64,000 bases of DNA, taken from assembly GCA_046349975.1 (NCBI GenBank), contig JAXMBH010000003.1, forward strand, positions 292,522 through 356,521. Reading direction: 5' to 3'. Below, in pieces: positions 50,914-59,619 of this stretch. The DNA is from JABDGM01 sp046349975. Lineage in GTDB: Bacteria > Planctomycetota > Planctomycetia > Pirellulales > Lacipirellulaceae. How positions within the stretch are numbered: the stretch's first letter is position 1; every line of letters starts with the position of its first letter. The notes beneath the pieces were generated by a model. That model was not told where the DNA came from. It searched no databases and worked only from the letters and a program-made list of their open reading frames with translations. The position numbers and the translations under genes are program-made.

Positions 50914-52323
50914 CTATGGAAGCGGGTCGTGGTAGCGATACTCTTGGCCTTCGTAGTTGCGGAGCAGGAGCCAGTCGCCGTCGCGGCCGAGCACATTGTT
51001 CGGTTGCAGCGGAATTTTTCCGCCGCCGCCGGGCGCGTCGATCACGTAGGTCGGCACCGCGTAGCCGGTCGTGTGACCGCGGAGGCCTTCGATGATTTCC
51101 AGGCCTTTCGCCACGGGCGTCCGGAAGTGTGACGAACCGCTGATCGGATCGCATTGGTACAAATAGTACGGCCGCACGCGCATCAGTAATAGCTTGTGCA
51201 TTAGGTGCTTCATGGTGTCGACGTCGTCGTTGACGCCTTTGAGCAGCACGGTTTGCGAGCCGAGCGGAATTCCGGCATCGACAAGCCGGCCGCAGGCTTG
51301 CGCCGTCTCGGGCGTGCACTCGTCGGGGTGGATGAAATGTGCACTCATCCAAATCGGGTGATATCGCCGCAGGATCCGGCACAAATCGCGCGTGATGCGT
51401 TGCGGCAAGACGGCGGGCATCTTGGTGCCGATGCGGATGAACTCGATGTTGGGAATCGATCGTAGTTGGCTAAGTATCCACTCGAGTTTGTCATCGCCAA
51501 GGGCGAGCGCGTCGCCCCCGGAGATTAAAACATCGCGGACTTCGGGCGTCTGCCGCAGGTAATCGAAGGCGGCCATGAGCCGTTTCTCTTGAGGCATGAG
51601 TTCGCCGTGCCCGACGACGCGGGAACGCGTGCAATAGCGGCAGTAGGTCGAGCAAAAATCGAGCGGCAGCAGCAGGACGCGATCGGGGTAGCGATGCACG
51701 AGGCCCGGCACCGGGCTGTGCGAATCTTCGCCGAGCGGATCATCGGCTTCGCCGGCCGTGCGGACAAACTCATTGAGCGTTGGCACAACGGTTCGTCGCA
51801 GCGGATGTCGCGGGTCATCCGGATCGAGCAAGCTCATGTAATAGGGGGAGATGCCCACGGGCAACAGCGTTCCACCTTGCACGAGGGCTTCGCGTTCCTC
51901 TTCGGAAAGTTGCAACATCGATTCGAGCTGCGCCAGCGTGCGAATACGATGGCGCGACTGCCACCGCCAATCATTCCATTCGCGGTTCGCGACGTCGGAA
52001 AAGTGTCGGCGGCGAAATGCACGAGTGGTGCTCGTCGTGCTCGCGCGCAAGAATGCGAGGCTGCTCGAAGCAGCGCGATTCGCAATCGGCTCCTCAGCGT
52101 GCCCCGACACTGCAAAGCGGCCGCCATTGACGACGGGGGTGGCTGGGCCGGCTGTAAAGGAATGACCGAGGGCAGGGCCTCTCTCCAAGGGGGTCCTAAC
52201 GGCTGCCCGAACGTCGAATCGTAAGTCGGCGGAAAGGATAGAAGAGGTCAGGTCCAGAGGACCAGGAGGCTCCTCATCGGTGGCCAAGAGACTGCGCTGG
52301 TCGCAGTCGGCACTACCATTCAT
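50914..52323 (-). CDS. kamA: KamA-family radical SAM lysine 2,3-aminomutase
   Basis: A 469-residue radical SAM/PLP enzyme expected to interconvert L-lysine and L-beta-lysine. Iron-sulfur motif CSTYCRYC (Cys224, 228, 231), LISGGDALALGDDKLEWIL, IRIGTKMPAVLPQRIT, IHPDECTPETAQACG, YLYQCDPISG (Asp392) and VIDAPGGGGKIPLQPN (Asp429, PLP Lys436). These correspond to the substrate- and PLP-binding residues of the clostridial enzyme. About 105 N-terminal residues lack family similarity, which begins at WNDWRWQSRHRI, so a later non-ATG start is possible. The C-terminus stops before the cysteine-rich zinc segment of the clostridial enzyme. First gene of the operon, with a good promoter at 52552-52580. 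Confidence 0.93.
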   Translation of the reverse strand: MNGSADCDQRSLLATDEEPPGPLDLTSSILSADLRFDVRAAVRTPLERGPALGHSFTAGPATPVVNGGRFAVSGHAEEPIANRAASSSLAFLRASTTSTTRAFRRRHFSDVANREWNDWRWQSRHRIRTLAQLESMLQLSEEEREALVQGGTLLPVGISPYYMSLLDPDDPRHPLRRTVVPTLNEFVRTAGEADDPLGEDSHSPVPGLVHRYPDRVLLLPLDFCSTYCRYCTRSRVVGHGELMPQEKRLMAAFDYLRQTPEVRDVLISGGDALALGDDKLEWILSQLRSIPNIEFIRIGTKMPAVLPQRITRDLCRILRRYHPIWMSAHFIHPDECTPETAQACGRLVDAGIPLGSQTVLLKGVNDDVDTMKHLMHKLLLMRVRPYYLYQCDPISGSSHFRTPVAKGLEIIEGLRGHTTGYAVPTYVIDAPGGGGKIPLQPNNVLGRDGDWLLLRNYEGQEYRYHDPLP

Positions 52324-52876
52324 CCATGGTGCTCCATATTGAGTCGTCCATCGCCAAGCGCGCTACTGCCCGGCTCGAAGCCTGTATCGCGCCGCCGACA
52401 TCGATGTCGGCCGAGGCCCGCCACGGCGACCATTCTAAGTCGCTGGGTGGCGGCGCCTGAGTTCCCTGCTGTTGAGGCCGAAATACGCAGTGACCGAAAT
52501 CCCGTGCAGGCCAACCCTGGCCGCCGGACCGGTTCGCATCGCGGCGGACGAATTAAAGAATTCTGCCCCGGATGTGTCAACCTCGCATCGACCGCGAATC
52601 AGCGCTCCTACGGCAATTTCGCCGACTTTTCCCGTCTCCCGGGAACAACGATTCAGGTGTTATAGCAATGATTCGCCGCGGCGCATCGACGACAAGTCGC
52701 CCAGCCAAAATTTTCCAAGAAATTTTAGGGGGAAGTGCGGAAACCGGCTGGAGACGGAAAGCGGTCGACGGTTTGCCACGCGGCACGCTGCCCCAAAACT
52801 GAGGTTGACTCGAAACGGCGACCGCGACTTCAGCGAGGGATCGCCGACGGAAGGCATTGGGCCGCAGGAGCGCTAG
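52324..52876. other. intergenic region upstream of kamA
   Basis: No supported gene in 553 bases. Short plus-strand frames (52339-52665, 52472-52876) lack domains and have unstructured Arg/Pro/Ser composition. The region contains the kamA promoter and a leader of about 220 nt without an obvious riboswitch. It also serves as the downstream region of the GGDEF-like gene's 3' end at 52877. Confidence 0.55.
52552..52580 (-). promoter_or_regulatory. sigma70-type promoter of the kamA operon
   Basis: On the minus strand TTGACA (52580-52575), 17 nt, TTTAAT (52557-52552). The -35 is consensus, the -10 matches 5 of 6, and spacing is optimal. Predicted start near 52545, giving a leader of about 220 nt before the annotated kamA start, or shorter if a later start is used. 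Confidence 0.65.
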
Positions 52877-54721
52877 TTACCGAGCAGCGGCGGCTAGCGG
52901 ATCGGACACTGGCTCACCGATGCGGATTGAGTCGCCGCCGTGCTGGGCGGCTTCGAGCATGGCGGCCTCGGCGCTCAAGATGATGTCCATGACGCGGGTG
53001 GCGACGCTGCAGTGGGTCACGCCGATGCTGGCAGTAAGATTCCACAGGTCGCTACCCATGCGGACTTTACACTGTCGCACTTGCATACAGAGGCGGTCGG
53101 CGATGGCGACGGCATTGGCTTCGTCGGTGCCGGGGAGGATGAGGGCATAGAGACCATCTTCGAACTCGCAGCGTTCGTCCATTTCACGGGTGGTGGCTTC
53201 CATGAGCCGGGCCATCACCTGGCGGAGAAACGACTGGCCCTTCTCCCCGAAGCGGCCGACGAGTTCGTCGATTTGGTCGATCCGCACGACGGCGACGGAA
53301 ACACTCGGACCGCCGCGTTTCCATTCGGCGATGCGGCGGGTCAAGTTTCCGGCAAATAGCGAACGGCCGGATAGCTCAGGTTCGTTCGCCGTTTCATACA
53401 GAGCTTCCGACGCGGTGGAATCGGTGGCTAGCTGGTTTTGCTGCCCTTGCGCGCTGCTGGCCGACGTGTCGCGCCACAGCGAAGCGAGCGAGAGCAACTC
53501 CTCGGAGTCTTGATGCGATTTCGTGTGAAAAGCGGCCGAAACGGCGTGACACGATTCTCCATCGTGCCGGAAGCACACGTTGCCGCCCGCTTGCTTTGCA
53601 CGCTCGAGGGCCTGGTTGGCGCGTTCGCAATTGGCAGAGCGGAGTTCGTCTGGCCGAAGTTGGGCGATGCCGATGCTGGCGGTCAGCCGCAAGGGGCGGC
53701 TGCCGCGGCTGAAGTCGCTCTCAGCGAGCGATTTGCGAAGTCGTTCGGCCACCGGCAAGGCGTCGTGAAGCGTTGTTTGGTGCAGCAAGAGCGCGAATGT
53801 GTCGCCGCAAAAGCGTGCTGCCATGTCGCGGCCGCGGCCCAGTTTCTTGATAATTGCCGCGGCTTGACGCAGGATGACGTCGCCGCCCTGGTGGCCGAAC
53901 TCTTTGTTTATGTGGGCAAAGCCATCGAGATCGATGAAGAGGATGCTTGCGAGTGGCGAGCGGCCGTCTTGCACCGCGTCGCGTTCTAATTCGGCTTCGA
54001 AGGCACGCCGGTTGGGAAGCGACGTGAGCAAGTCGGTGTGCGTGAGAATGGCCTGCATTTCGACTGTATCCGCCTGTTTGGAGATCTTTTGCTCGGCGGC
54101 ATCGATCCGCATTTCGACATTGGCCGTCGCCTCCAGTATTTTCGTGATTGCGCCAGCAACGTCGGCGGCCGTATGATCACCAGCACTTTCGAGACTGCCG
54201 GAAATCTTTTGCAGCCGCTGGCCATGCCCCCTGATGTCGTTGGCAATCTCAGCGGCCAAGACTTCGAGCGAGCCCAGCACCTGGTTGTACGCCTGCTGCT
54301 GGCGATCGAGGGCGGCGAACGTGAACAAGAGCCCGTGCGAATTCGCGAGGCAATCGCGTATTTCTTTCCGCTTTTTTGAGAGGGTATTGCGTATATCGTT
54401 GCACTGATGCTGCACCAGGCCGTTCGACTCGATGATGGTTTCGGCGAACTGAGTGATGATGGCAGGTTCGGTGGCGGTCGTTTCTTCGAGTTCCGCCTGG
54501 ATCGTGCGAATGCAGTTGCTGTGCTGTTCGATGCACGCCCGGACGGTGTCGGCGGCGGCTTGCAAGCTCTGCAGGATCTTGATCGTTTGCCGCTTGCGAG
54601 GCGTTTCGATCGGCTGGTTTGTCTTGGCTTGAGGGCGGCCGCGTAGCCACCAACCAATCGCGCCGCCGGCAATCGCGGCCACAGCGGGAGCGGCGAGTTG
54701 GATCAGCAGATCAGGTTTCAT
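52877..54721 (-). CDS. membrane-anchored protein with degenerate GGDEF domains
   Basis: A 614-residue protein. N-terminal membrane anchor (AAPAVAAIAGGAIGWWL), a long helical region (about 45-220), a first GGDEF-type domain (about 221-390; HTDLLTSLPNRRAFEAEL, FIDLDGFAHINKEFGHQGGDVIL) and a second more divergent one (about 460-600; VAVVRIDQIDELV, LTASIGVTHC). The first signature motif is CGDTF (305-309) instead of GGDEF, and the second site reads FEDGLY. Both therefore lack the usual catalytic Gly/Glu, so cyclic-di-GMP synthesis is unlikely. It may bind a nucleotide or act as a signalling scaffold. Upstream of kamA on the same strand but separated by a 553-nt gap. Confidence 0.88.
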   Translation of the reverse strand: MKPDLLIQLAAPAVAAIAGGAIGWWLRGRPQAKTNQPIETPRKRQTIKILQSLQAAADTVRACIEQHSNCIRTIQAELEETTATEPAIITQFAETIIESNGLVQHQCNDIRNTLSKKRKEIRDCLANSHGLLFTFAALDRQQQAYNQVLGSLEVLAAEIANDIRGHGQRLQKISGSLESAGDHTAADVAGAITKILEATANVEMRIDAAEQKISKQADTVEMQAILTHTDLLTSLPNRRAFEAELERDAVQDGRSPLASILFIDLDGFAHINKEFGHQGGDVILRQAAAIIKKLGRGRDMAARFCGDTFALLLHQTTLHDALPVAERLRKSLAESDFSRGSRPLRLTASIGIAQLRPDELRSANCERANQALERAKQAGGNVCFRHDGESCHAVSAAFHTKSHQDSEELLSLASLWRDTSASSAQGQQNQLATDSTASEALYETANEPELSGRSLFAGNLTRRIAEWKRGGPSVSVAVVRIDQIDELVGRFGEKGQSFLRQVMARLMEATTREMDERCEFEDGLYALILPGTDEANAVAIADRLCMQVRQCKVRMGSDLWNLTASIGVTHCSVATRVMDIILSAEAAMLEAAQHGGDSIRIGEPVSDPLAAAAR

Positions 54722-54930
54722 CCGCTACGACTCTGGATGGCTAGGAACGTGGTGGGACCACATCGAGTGTGAAACAGCGTGCCGCATCACGGTCAGCCGT
54801 TCGCCATCAAAAATCTAGCTTACCTGTTCGGGAGAAATGGTGGCCAAGCTTGCGGAGGAGAACGGGGTATCGCACAGCACGGCCGGCATAACCGTAACGA
54901 GCACTATCTTTGGGCGAGAAAAAGCTGTGT

Positions 54931-55827
54931 TTAGTCCTTCTCTGCCTCCAACTGTCGCTTCGCTTCGGCCAGCGCAGCAGCTTCTGCCTCCGAAACCTTG
55001 GGATACTGAAGATTGAGCTCGCGGAGGCGGGCCGTGATGATGTCGGCAACGCAGGCCCGCGCGAACCATTTCTTGTCGGCGGGAATTACATACCAAGGCG
55101 CCGCTTCCGTGCTGGTGGCGCTGAGCATTTGCTCATAGGCTTGCTGGTATTCGTCCCAGTATGCCCGCTCTTTCAGGTCGTTTACGGAGAACTTCCAGTT
55201 CTTGTTGGGATCGTCGAGGCGGGCCAAGAAGCGCTTGCGCTGCTCTTTGCGAGAAACATTGAGAAAGAACTTTATGACCGGCGTGTTTTCACGAACCAGC
55301 GCCTTTTCAAAACCATTGATTTGTTCGAAGCGATTTTGCCAAACATCATCGAGGCCCTGCTTTCGCGAAGTGGCCGTGAGCGGCTGGCTATTGAGAAACT
55401 CCGGATGAACTCGGACAACCAACACTTCTTCATAGTACGAGCGGTTGAAAATGACAATCGTGCCGGCCGCGGGCAGCACGCGCATGGGCCGCCAGAGAAA
55501 GTGACGCAGGCGTTCATCCTCGGTGGGCGCTTTGAAGCTGAATACGTTGACGCCTTGCGGATTGACGCCGGACATGACGTGCTCGATGGTGCTGTCTTTG
55601 CCGGCCGCATCGAGCGCCTGGAAGATGATAATCATCGCGTGCGTCTTGCTGGCCCAGAATACATCCTGCATCTTCGCCAAGTCAGAGACATCTTCCAGCA
55701 AGGCGTGCTTCGCGGCTTCTTTGTCTTCGATGTCGCCGGTGTAGGCTGGGTTGAAATCCTTTAGCTTGATTTTCTTGCCCGGCGGCACAATGAAGGGCTG
55801 GTGGTCCAACCGATGTGAATTTGCCAT
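54931..55827 (-). CDS. ppk2: polyphosphate kinase 2 family nucleotide phosphotransferase
   Basis: A 298-residue PPK2-family enzyme, which transfers phosphate between polyphosphate and nucleotides. Walker A-type loop in IIFQALDAAGKDSTIEHVMSG (Gly-Lys-Asp near 76-78), then the lid FKAPTEDERLRHFLWR and the Walker B-type segment IVIFNRSYYEEVLVVRVHPE. VIKFFLNVSRKEQRKRFLARLDDPNKNWKFS and YVIPADKKWFARACVADII are also family-typical. Single-domain size suggests a class I or III enzyme. It begins 6 nt after the NADAR gene, so the two are probably co-transcribed. Confidence 0.94.
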   Translation of the reverse strand: MANSHRLDHQPFIVPPGKKIKLKDFNPAYTGDIEDKEAAKHALLEDVSDLAKMQDVFWASKTHAMIIIFQALDAAGKDSTIEHVMSGVNPQGVNVFSFKAPTEDERLRHFLWRPMRVLPAAGTIVIFNRSYYEEVLVVRVHPEFLNSQPLTATSRKQGLDDVWQNRFEQINGFEKALVRENTPVIKFFLNVSRKEQRKRFLARLDDPNKNWKFSVNDLKERAYWDEYQQAYEQMLSATSTEAAPWYVIPADKKWFARACVADIITARLRELNLQYPKVSEAEAAALAEAKRQLEAEKD

Positions 55828-55833
55828 TATTTG

Positions 55834-56628
55834 CTACCTCATCTCTCTGTGCGGCGTATTGGAAAGTGGCGCTGTCGGCCCGACCTTAGTCTTTATTGAA
55901 TCTGTGCGCTGGAGCTCACCACGAAGCTTCGTGAGAATATCGTAATAACGCCAAGCGGCGGGGACATCTTTCTCTTGACGATGATCGGGCCGCAAGATCA
56001 GATCACCGGTCGCGAGCAGCACGCGTTTTACTTCGGCATTTTGCTCGACTTTAGCGCGCGTTGCTGCTGCGATGAGCGTGTAATGTTCGCCCGGTTCCTT
56101 CGGCTTGTACGGCATTCGTTGGCCTTCGAAAGTAATCCAATCGATATTCATTTTCTGCATATTGCGGCTGCCTTCGTCGCCGGCTCGCTTGGCGTCCCAA
56201 GCGGTCATTTGGGCGACTTCATCGCGCGTGTGTTTCCACTCGATGCCGGGAAAGTTTGCACGCTCGTCATCCGGTCCTTCGGGAAATTTCATCATTTGCC
56301 AGAATCCCTCCAGGCTGGCGTAGCGTTTACCGTGAAATTCGAAGGGCGTGGCCGCGAAGTTGGAAAGCAGGCCTAGTTCGTTGCGTTTCGAGAGAATCAC
56401 CTCGCCCTTCCCCGCCTCTTGCGGCATGACCTCCCAGTTGGGTGCGCCGTCTTTAGAGATTGGTTTCCACCAGCGGGCCGGGTAGCGCGGATCGTGCGTC
56501 ACCTCAGCCTTCGCGGGCGGTTCCGCTGCCTGTTCGGCTTGGGATAGGCAGCAGCTTCCAACAGCCCAAGCGTACGTTGCCACGAGGGCGAGGAGATTGC
56601 GATAAAATCGAAGCTTGGGTGTCTTCAT
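55834..56628 (-). CDS. NADAR-domain protein with export signal
   Basis: A 264-residue protein. The N-terminus reads as a signal peptide, possibly lipoprotein-type (NLLALVATYAWAVGSC). The rest is a NADAR (YbiA-like) domain: LGLLSNFAATPFEFHGKRYASLEGFWQMMKF, DEVAQMTAWDAKRAGDE, AATRAKVEQNAEVKRVLLATGDLILRPD. NADAR proteins are N-glycosidases acting on riboflavin intermediates or on ADP-ribosylated guanine and are normally cytoplasmic, so a signal peptide is unusual. The start at 56628 opens the signal peptide; an upstream in-frame ATG at 56739 would bury it. Adjacent to ppk2 (6 nt). Divergent from the repair genes. Confidence 0.87.
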   Translation of the reverse strand: MKTPKLRFYRNLLALVATYAWAVGSCCLSQAEQAAEPPAKAEVTHDPRYPARWWKPISKDGAPNWEVMPQEAGKGEVILSKRNELGLLSNFAATPFEFHGKRYASLEGFWQMMKFPEGPDDERANFPGIEWKHTRDEVAQMTAWDAKRAGDEGSRNMQKMNIDWITFEGQRMPYKPKEPGEHYTLIAAATRAKVEQNAEVKRVLLATGDLILRPDHRQEKDVPAAWRYYDILTKLRGELQRTDSIKTKVGPTAPLSNTPHREMR

Positions 56629-56803
56629 TCGGCCAATATAGCTACAGGAAGGCCAACTGCGAACAGATTGGCCAAAGCGAAAACGTGCGCTTTGTTGCGG
56701 AAAGAGCATGTCTGGATCAGCAACGCGGGCATTTGGCACGGCTGTTGCGACCTTCGCGACCGCTCGATACCAGTAAAGATCGCGAACTTGGAAACTGGCT
56801 TAC

Positions 56804-57448
56804 ATGCCGCCGAAACCCTCCGCTGAACCGTTTCTGCCGTCGCGGCTTAACTTGAAGTCGTTGCGTGAAGCGGCCGCACATTGCGAAGGATGCGATCTCT
56901 ACAAAAATGCTACCCAAACAGTGTTCGGCGAAGGAGCGCGACGGGCGTCGTTAATCCTGGTTGGCGAGGTACCAGGCGATGAGGAGGATAAACGGGGGCA
57001 CCCGTTCGTCGGGCCCGCCGGCCGGCTGTTGGATGAATCGTTGGAAGCTGCGGGAATCGATCGCAGCCAAGTGTACGTAACGAACGCAGTGAAGCATTTC
57101 CGCTGGGAGCCGCGGGGGAAGCGGCGGCTGCACAAGAAGCCGTCGCAACGACAAATCGATGCCTGCCGGCCCTGGCTGATGGCCGAGATTCTGGTGGTCA
57201 AGCCGCAGATGATCGTTTGCCTGGGGGCGACGGCGGCGCAGTCGGTGCTTGGTCGTGAGTTTCGGCTGACACAACAGCGTGGCAAGTTTTTTCCGAGTGA
57301 CCACGCCGCTTGGATTACGGCCACATACCATCCCTCCGCGATCCTGCGTGCTCCAGACAAAGCCGACCGCGACCAGAAGCGCGGCGAATTCGTTCACGAT
57401 CTGCAACTTGCCGCTAAGCGCGTACACGCTATTACCGGCACGAAGTAA
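56804..57448 (+). CDS. udgX: UdgX-type uracil-DNA glycosylase
   Basis: A 214-residue family-4-like uracil-DNA glycosylase of the UdgX group, which binds uracil in DNA and can become covalently attached at the site. Motif A GEVPGDEEDKRGHPFVGPAGRLLD, then YVTNAVKHFRW and the UdgX-specific basic loop KRRLHK containing His110, equivalent to the crosslinking His109 of the mycobacterial enzyme. Motif B is TYHPSAILRAP. Iron-sulfur ligand candidates are Cys27, Cys30 and Cys121, with His98 in the VKHF segment where other family-4 enzymes have Cys. First gene of the plus-strand repair series. Confidence 0.9.
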   Translation: MPPKPSAEPFLPSRLNLKSLREAAAHCEGCDLYKNATQTVFGEGARRASLILVGEVPGDEEDKRGHPFVGPAGRLLDESLEAAGIDRSQVYVTNAVKHFRWEPRGKRRLHKKPSQRQIDACRPWLMAEILVVKPQMIVCLGATAAQSVLGREFRLTQQRGKFFPSDHAAWITATYHPSAILRAPDKADRDQKRGEFVHDLQLAAKRVHAITGTK

Positions 57449-57466
57449 CAGCATTGCCCCCAACCT

Positions 57467-58513
57467 ATGAGTACGACGACGGTTATCGAATTTCCGCCTG
57501 AGGAATTGGCGCGCCTCGCTCGGCTGCGGTACGTTCTCGACGAAGAACCGGGAATCAAGCGCGAGTTGAACGGGAAGGGATTCGTCTATCTCAATGGCCG
57601 CGGCAAACGCGTGGCAGATCGTCGCCAACTCACGCGGATTGAAAGTTTGGCAATCCCGCCAGCGTGGACGGAGGTGTGGATTTGCCGATATCCTGACGGC
57701 CACCTACAGGCGACTGGACGTGATGCGCGCGGTCGCAAGCAATATCTCTATCATGAGCATTGGCGCGAGATTTCAAACGCGGCCAAGTTCTTTCGGCTAA
57801 AAGCTGTTCCGCGTTTCCTGCCGAAGTTGCGATTACAGGTATCGCGCGATATGCGCGGCGGCGAGCTTTCGAAGACCCGAGTCATTGCCGGCATCGTCGC
57901 CTTGCTGGACCTCACGTCAATTCGCATCGGCAATGAAGAATATGTGCGCGAAAACGGCTCATACGGTCTCGCCACGTTGCGGAACCGACACGTAACGATT
58001 CAGGGCAACAAGGCCGTGCTTCGCTTTCGCGCAAAGTCGGGTTTGCTGCGGGAAACCGAGGTCACTGAAAAACGGTTGGTGAGCTTACTCAAGCAACTTA
58101 AGAAGGTACCCGGGGCGCACGTATTTCAGTATCAGGATGACGCCGGTCAGGTTCACTCGGTCGACTCGATCGCCGTCAATACGTACCTGCATGAGCGAAC
58201 GTGGCACCATTTCACCGCTAAGGATTTTCGCACCTGGAAGGCCTCGGCTCTTGCGGCCGGGATCCTGTTTGACGAACGCGCTGCAGACAAACTCGCCGCC
58301 CGAAAGAAAGTCGTCAAGCGGGCCATCACGATCGTCTCAGATGCGCTCGGCAACACGCCGACGGTATGTCGAAAGTACTACATCCACTCAGGGCTTTTTG
58401 AGGCCTACTTGGCTGGCGACTTCCAGGCCATGTTCGTGCGTCGCAGACCGAGCAAAACGCGTTCGCTTACGCGGGACGAGCAGATTCTAGCGCAATTCTT
58501 GCGCAAAACCTGA
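57467..58513 (+). CDS. DNA topoisomerase IB (poxvirus/bacterial type)
   Basis: A 348-residue type IB topoisomerase that relaxes supercoils through a 3'-phosphotyrosine. N-terminal domain with LARLRYVLDEEPGIKRE and AIPPAWTEVWICRYPDGHLQATGRDARGRKQYLYH; catalytic domain with TSIRIGNEEYVRENGSYGLATLRNRHV (catalytic Arg), the RFRAKSG strand (Lys), and TWHHFTAKDFRTWKASALAA (Arg/His region). NTPTVCRKYYIHSGLFEAYLAGDF carries the catalytic Tyr; most homologues have RKSYIHP. It starts 18 nt after the udgX stop, so both are likely co-transcribed. Confidence 0.95.
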   Translation: MSTTTVIEFPPEELARLARLRYVLDEEPGIKRELNGKGFVYLNGRGKRVADRRQLTRIESLAIPPAWTEVWICRYPDGHLQATGRDARGRKQYLYHEHWREISNAAKFFRLKAVPRFLPKLRLQVSRDMRGGELSKTRVIAGIVALLDLTSIRIGNEEYVRENGSYGLATLRNRHVTIQGNKAVLRFRAKSGLLRETEVTEKRLVSLLKQLKKVPGAHVFQYQDDAGQVHSVDSIAVNTYLHERTWHHFTAKDFRTWKASALAAGILFDERAADKLAARKKVVKRAITIVSDALGNTPTVCRKYYIHSGLFEAYLAGDFQAMFVRRRPSKTRSLTRDEQILAQFLRKT

Positions 58514-58695
58514 GGATCGGCCTTGTCGGCATTCCCTGACAGCCGGCCGCGCCCCAACTGCGTCAGCCGGTCGCATTGGCACTGCGATTGCTAGCATTGC
58601 TAGCGTCAACCGGGTTTCGCCGCGAAGCCCCGGCGTTTCGACGTCGGATAACTGTCGCCATCGCGGCCAAAGTGACCTCTAGCGGAGCAAAAGCC

Positions 58696-59574
58696 ATGTC
58701 CCGTCCGATCTGGAAGGGCCATATTTCGTTCGGCCTCGTAAATGTTCCCGTCGTGTTGCACGCCGCCGAACGACGGGTAGGCGATCTCAGCTTTCGCATG
58801 ATCGACAGCCGCAATTCAGCGCGGGTGCGTTATGAGCGCGTGAACGAGGAAACCGGCGAAGAAGTTCCGTGGGACAAGATCGTAAAAGGGTACGAATACG
58901 ACCAAGGTAACTATGTACTGTTGAGCGAGGAGGAACTCGAAAAGGCGTCGCCCGAAATGACGCGCACGATTGAAATTGAACAGTTCGTCGATTTGGCGGA
59001 TATCGATATTCGCTACTTCGATCGGCCGTACGTGTTGGTGCCGGATAAGAAAGGGGAAAAGGGATATGTGCTACTGCGGGAAGCAATCAAAGAAGCTGGC
59101 AAGGCGGGGATTGCCAAGGTGGTGATCCGGGCCCGGCAATACCTGGCCGCCTTGATTACTCAAGGAAATGCGCTGGTATTGGAATTGCTCCGCTACGACC
59201 AGGAACTCGTTGATTTGAAGGAGTACGACTTGCCGGGCGCTGAACTGCGCGAAATCGGGGTGCAGCGTAAGGAAATCGATCTCGCGACGAAGCTCATCGG
59301 CGGTATGACACTGAAGTGGAAGGCTTCTGAGTTCCACGATGAGTATCGCGAAGCGTTGATGAAATTGGTGCAACGGAAGGTCGAAACCGGCCAGACGGAA
59401 GCGATTGACAATGCCGACGAAGCTGAGACGCCGGTTCGCCAGACCATCAATTTTATGGATGTCCTGAAGCGCAGCGTGGAGCATGCGGCGAAGGGGCGGA
59501 CCAAATCGGGGCGTCCGGCGAAAGCGAAGGCGTCGGGGCGTGGCCGACGGACGCGCAAGAAGCAAGCTGGTTGA
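58696..59574 (+). CDS. ku: Ku DNA end-binding protein
   Basis: A 292-residue bacterial Ku protein that binds double-strand DNA ends as a homodimer and recruits LigD for non-homologous end joining. It starts SRPIWKGHISFGLVNVPV, has VPWDKIVKGYEYDQGNYVLLSEEEL and FDRPYVLVPDKKGEKGYVLLREA, and ends the core with LATKLIGGMTLKWKASEFHDEYREAL. A Lys/Arg/Gly-rich tail (KSGRPAKAKASGRGRRTRKK) probably contacts DNA. The ATG at 58696 has GGAG 8 nt upstream; the frame is open 120 nt further but without conserved sequence. ligD follows after 45 nt. Confidence 0.96.
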   Translation: MSRPIWKGHISFGLVNVPVVLHAAERRVGDLSFRMIDSRNSARVRYERVNEETGEEVPWDKIVKGYEYDQGNYVLLSEEELEKASPEMTRTIEIEQFVDLADIDIRYFDRPYVLVPDKKGEKGYVLLREAIKEAGKAGIAKVVIRARQYLAALITQGNALVLELLRYDQELVDLKEYDLPGAELREIGVQRKEIDLATKLIGGMTLKWKASEFHDEYREALMKLVQRKVETGQTEAIDNADEAETPVRQTINFMDVLKRSVEHAAKGRTKSGRPAKAKASGRGRRTRKKQAG

Positions 59575-59619
59575 CGGCCATCATACGGTCGTCGTTCACG
59601 AGTACTGCAGATCTAACGA

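Noticed and set aside
52472..52876. 134-codon plus-strand frame in the kamA upstream gap
   Set aside because: No homology-like motifs; it spans the kamA promoter and the composition looks like random translation of GC-rich DNA.
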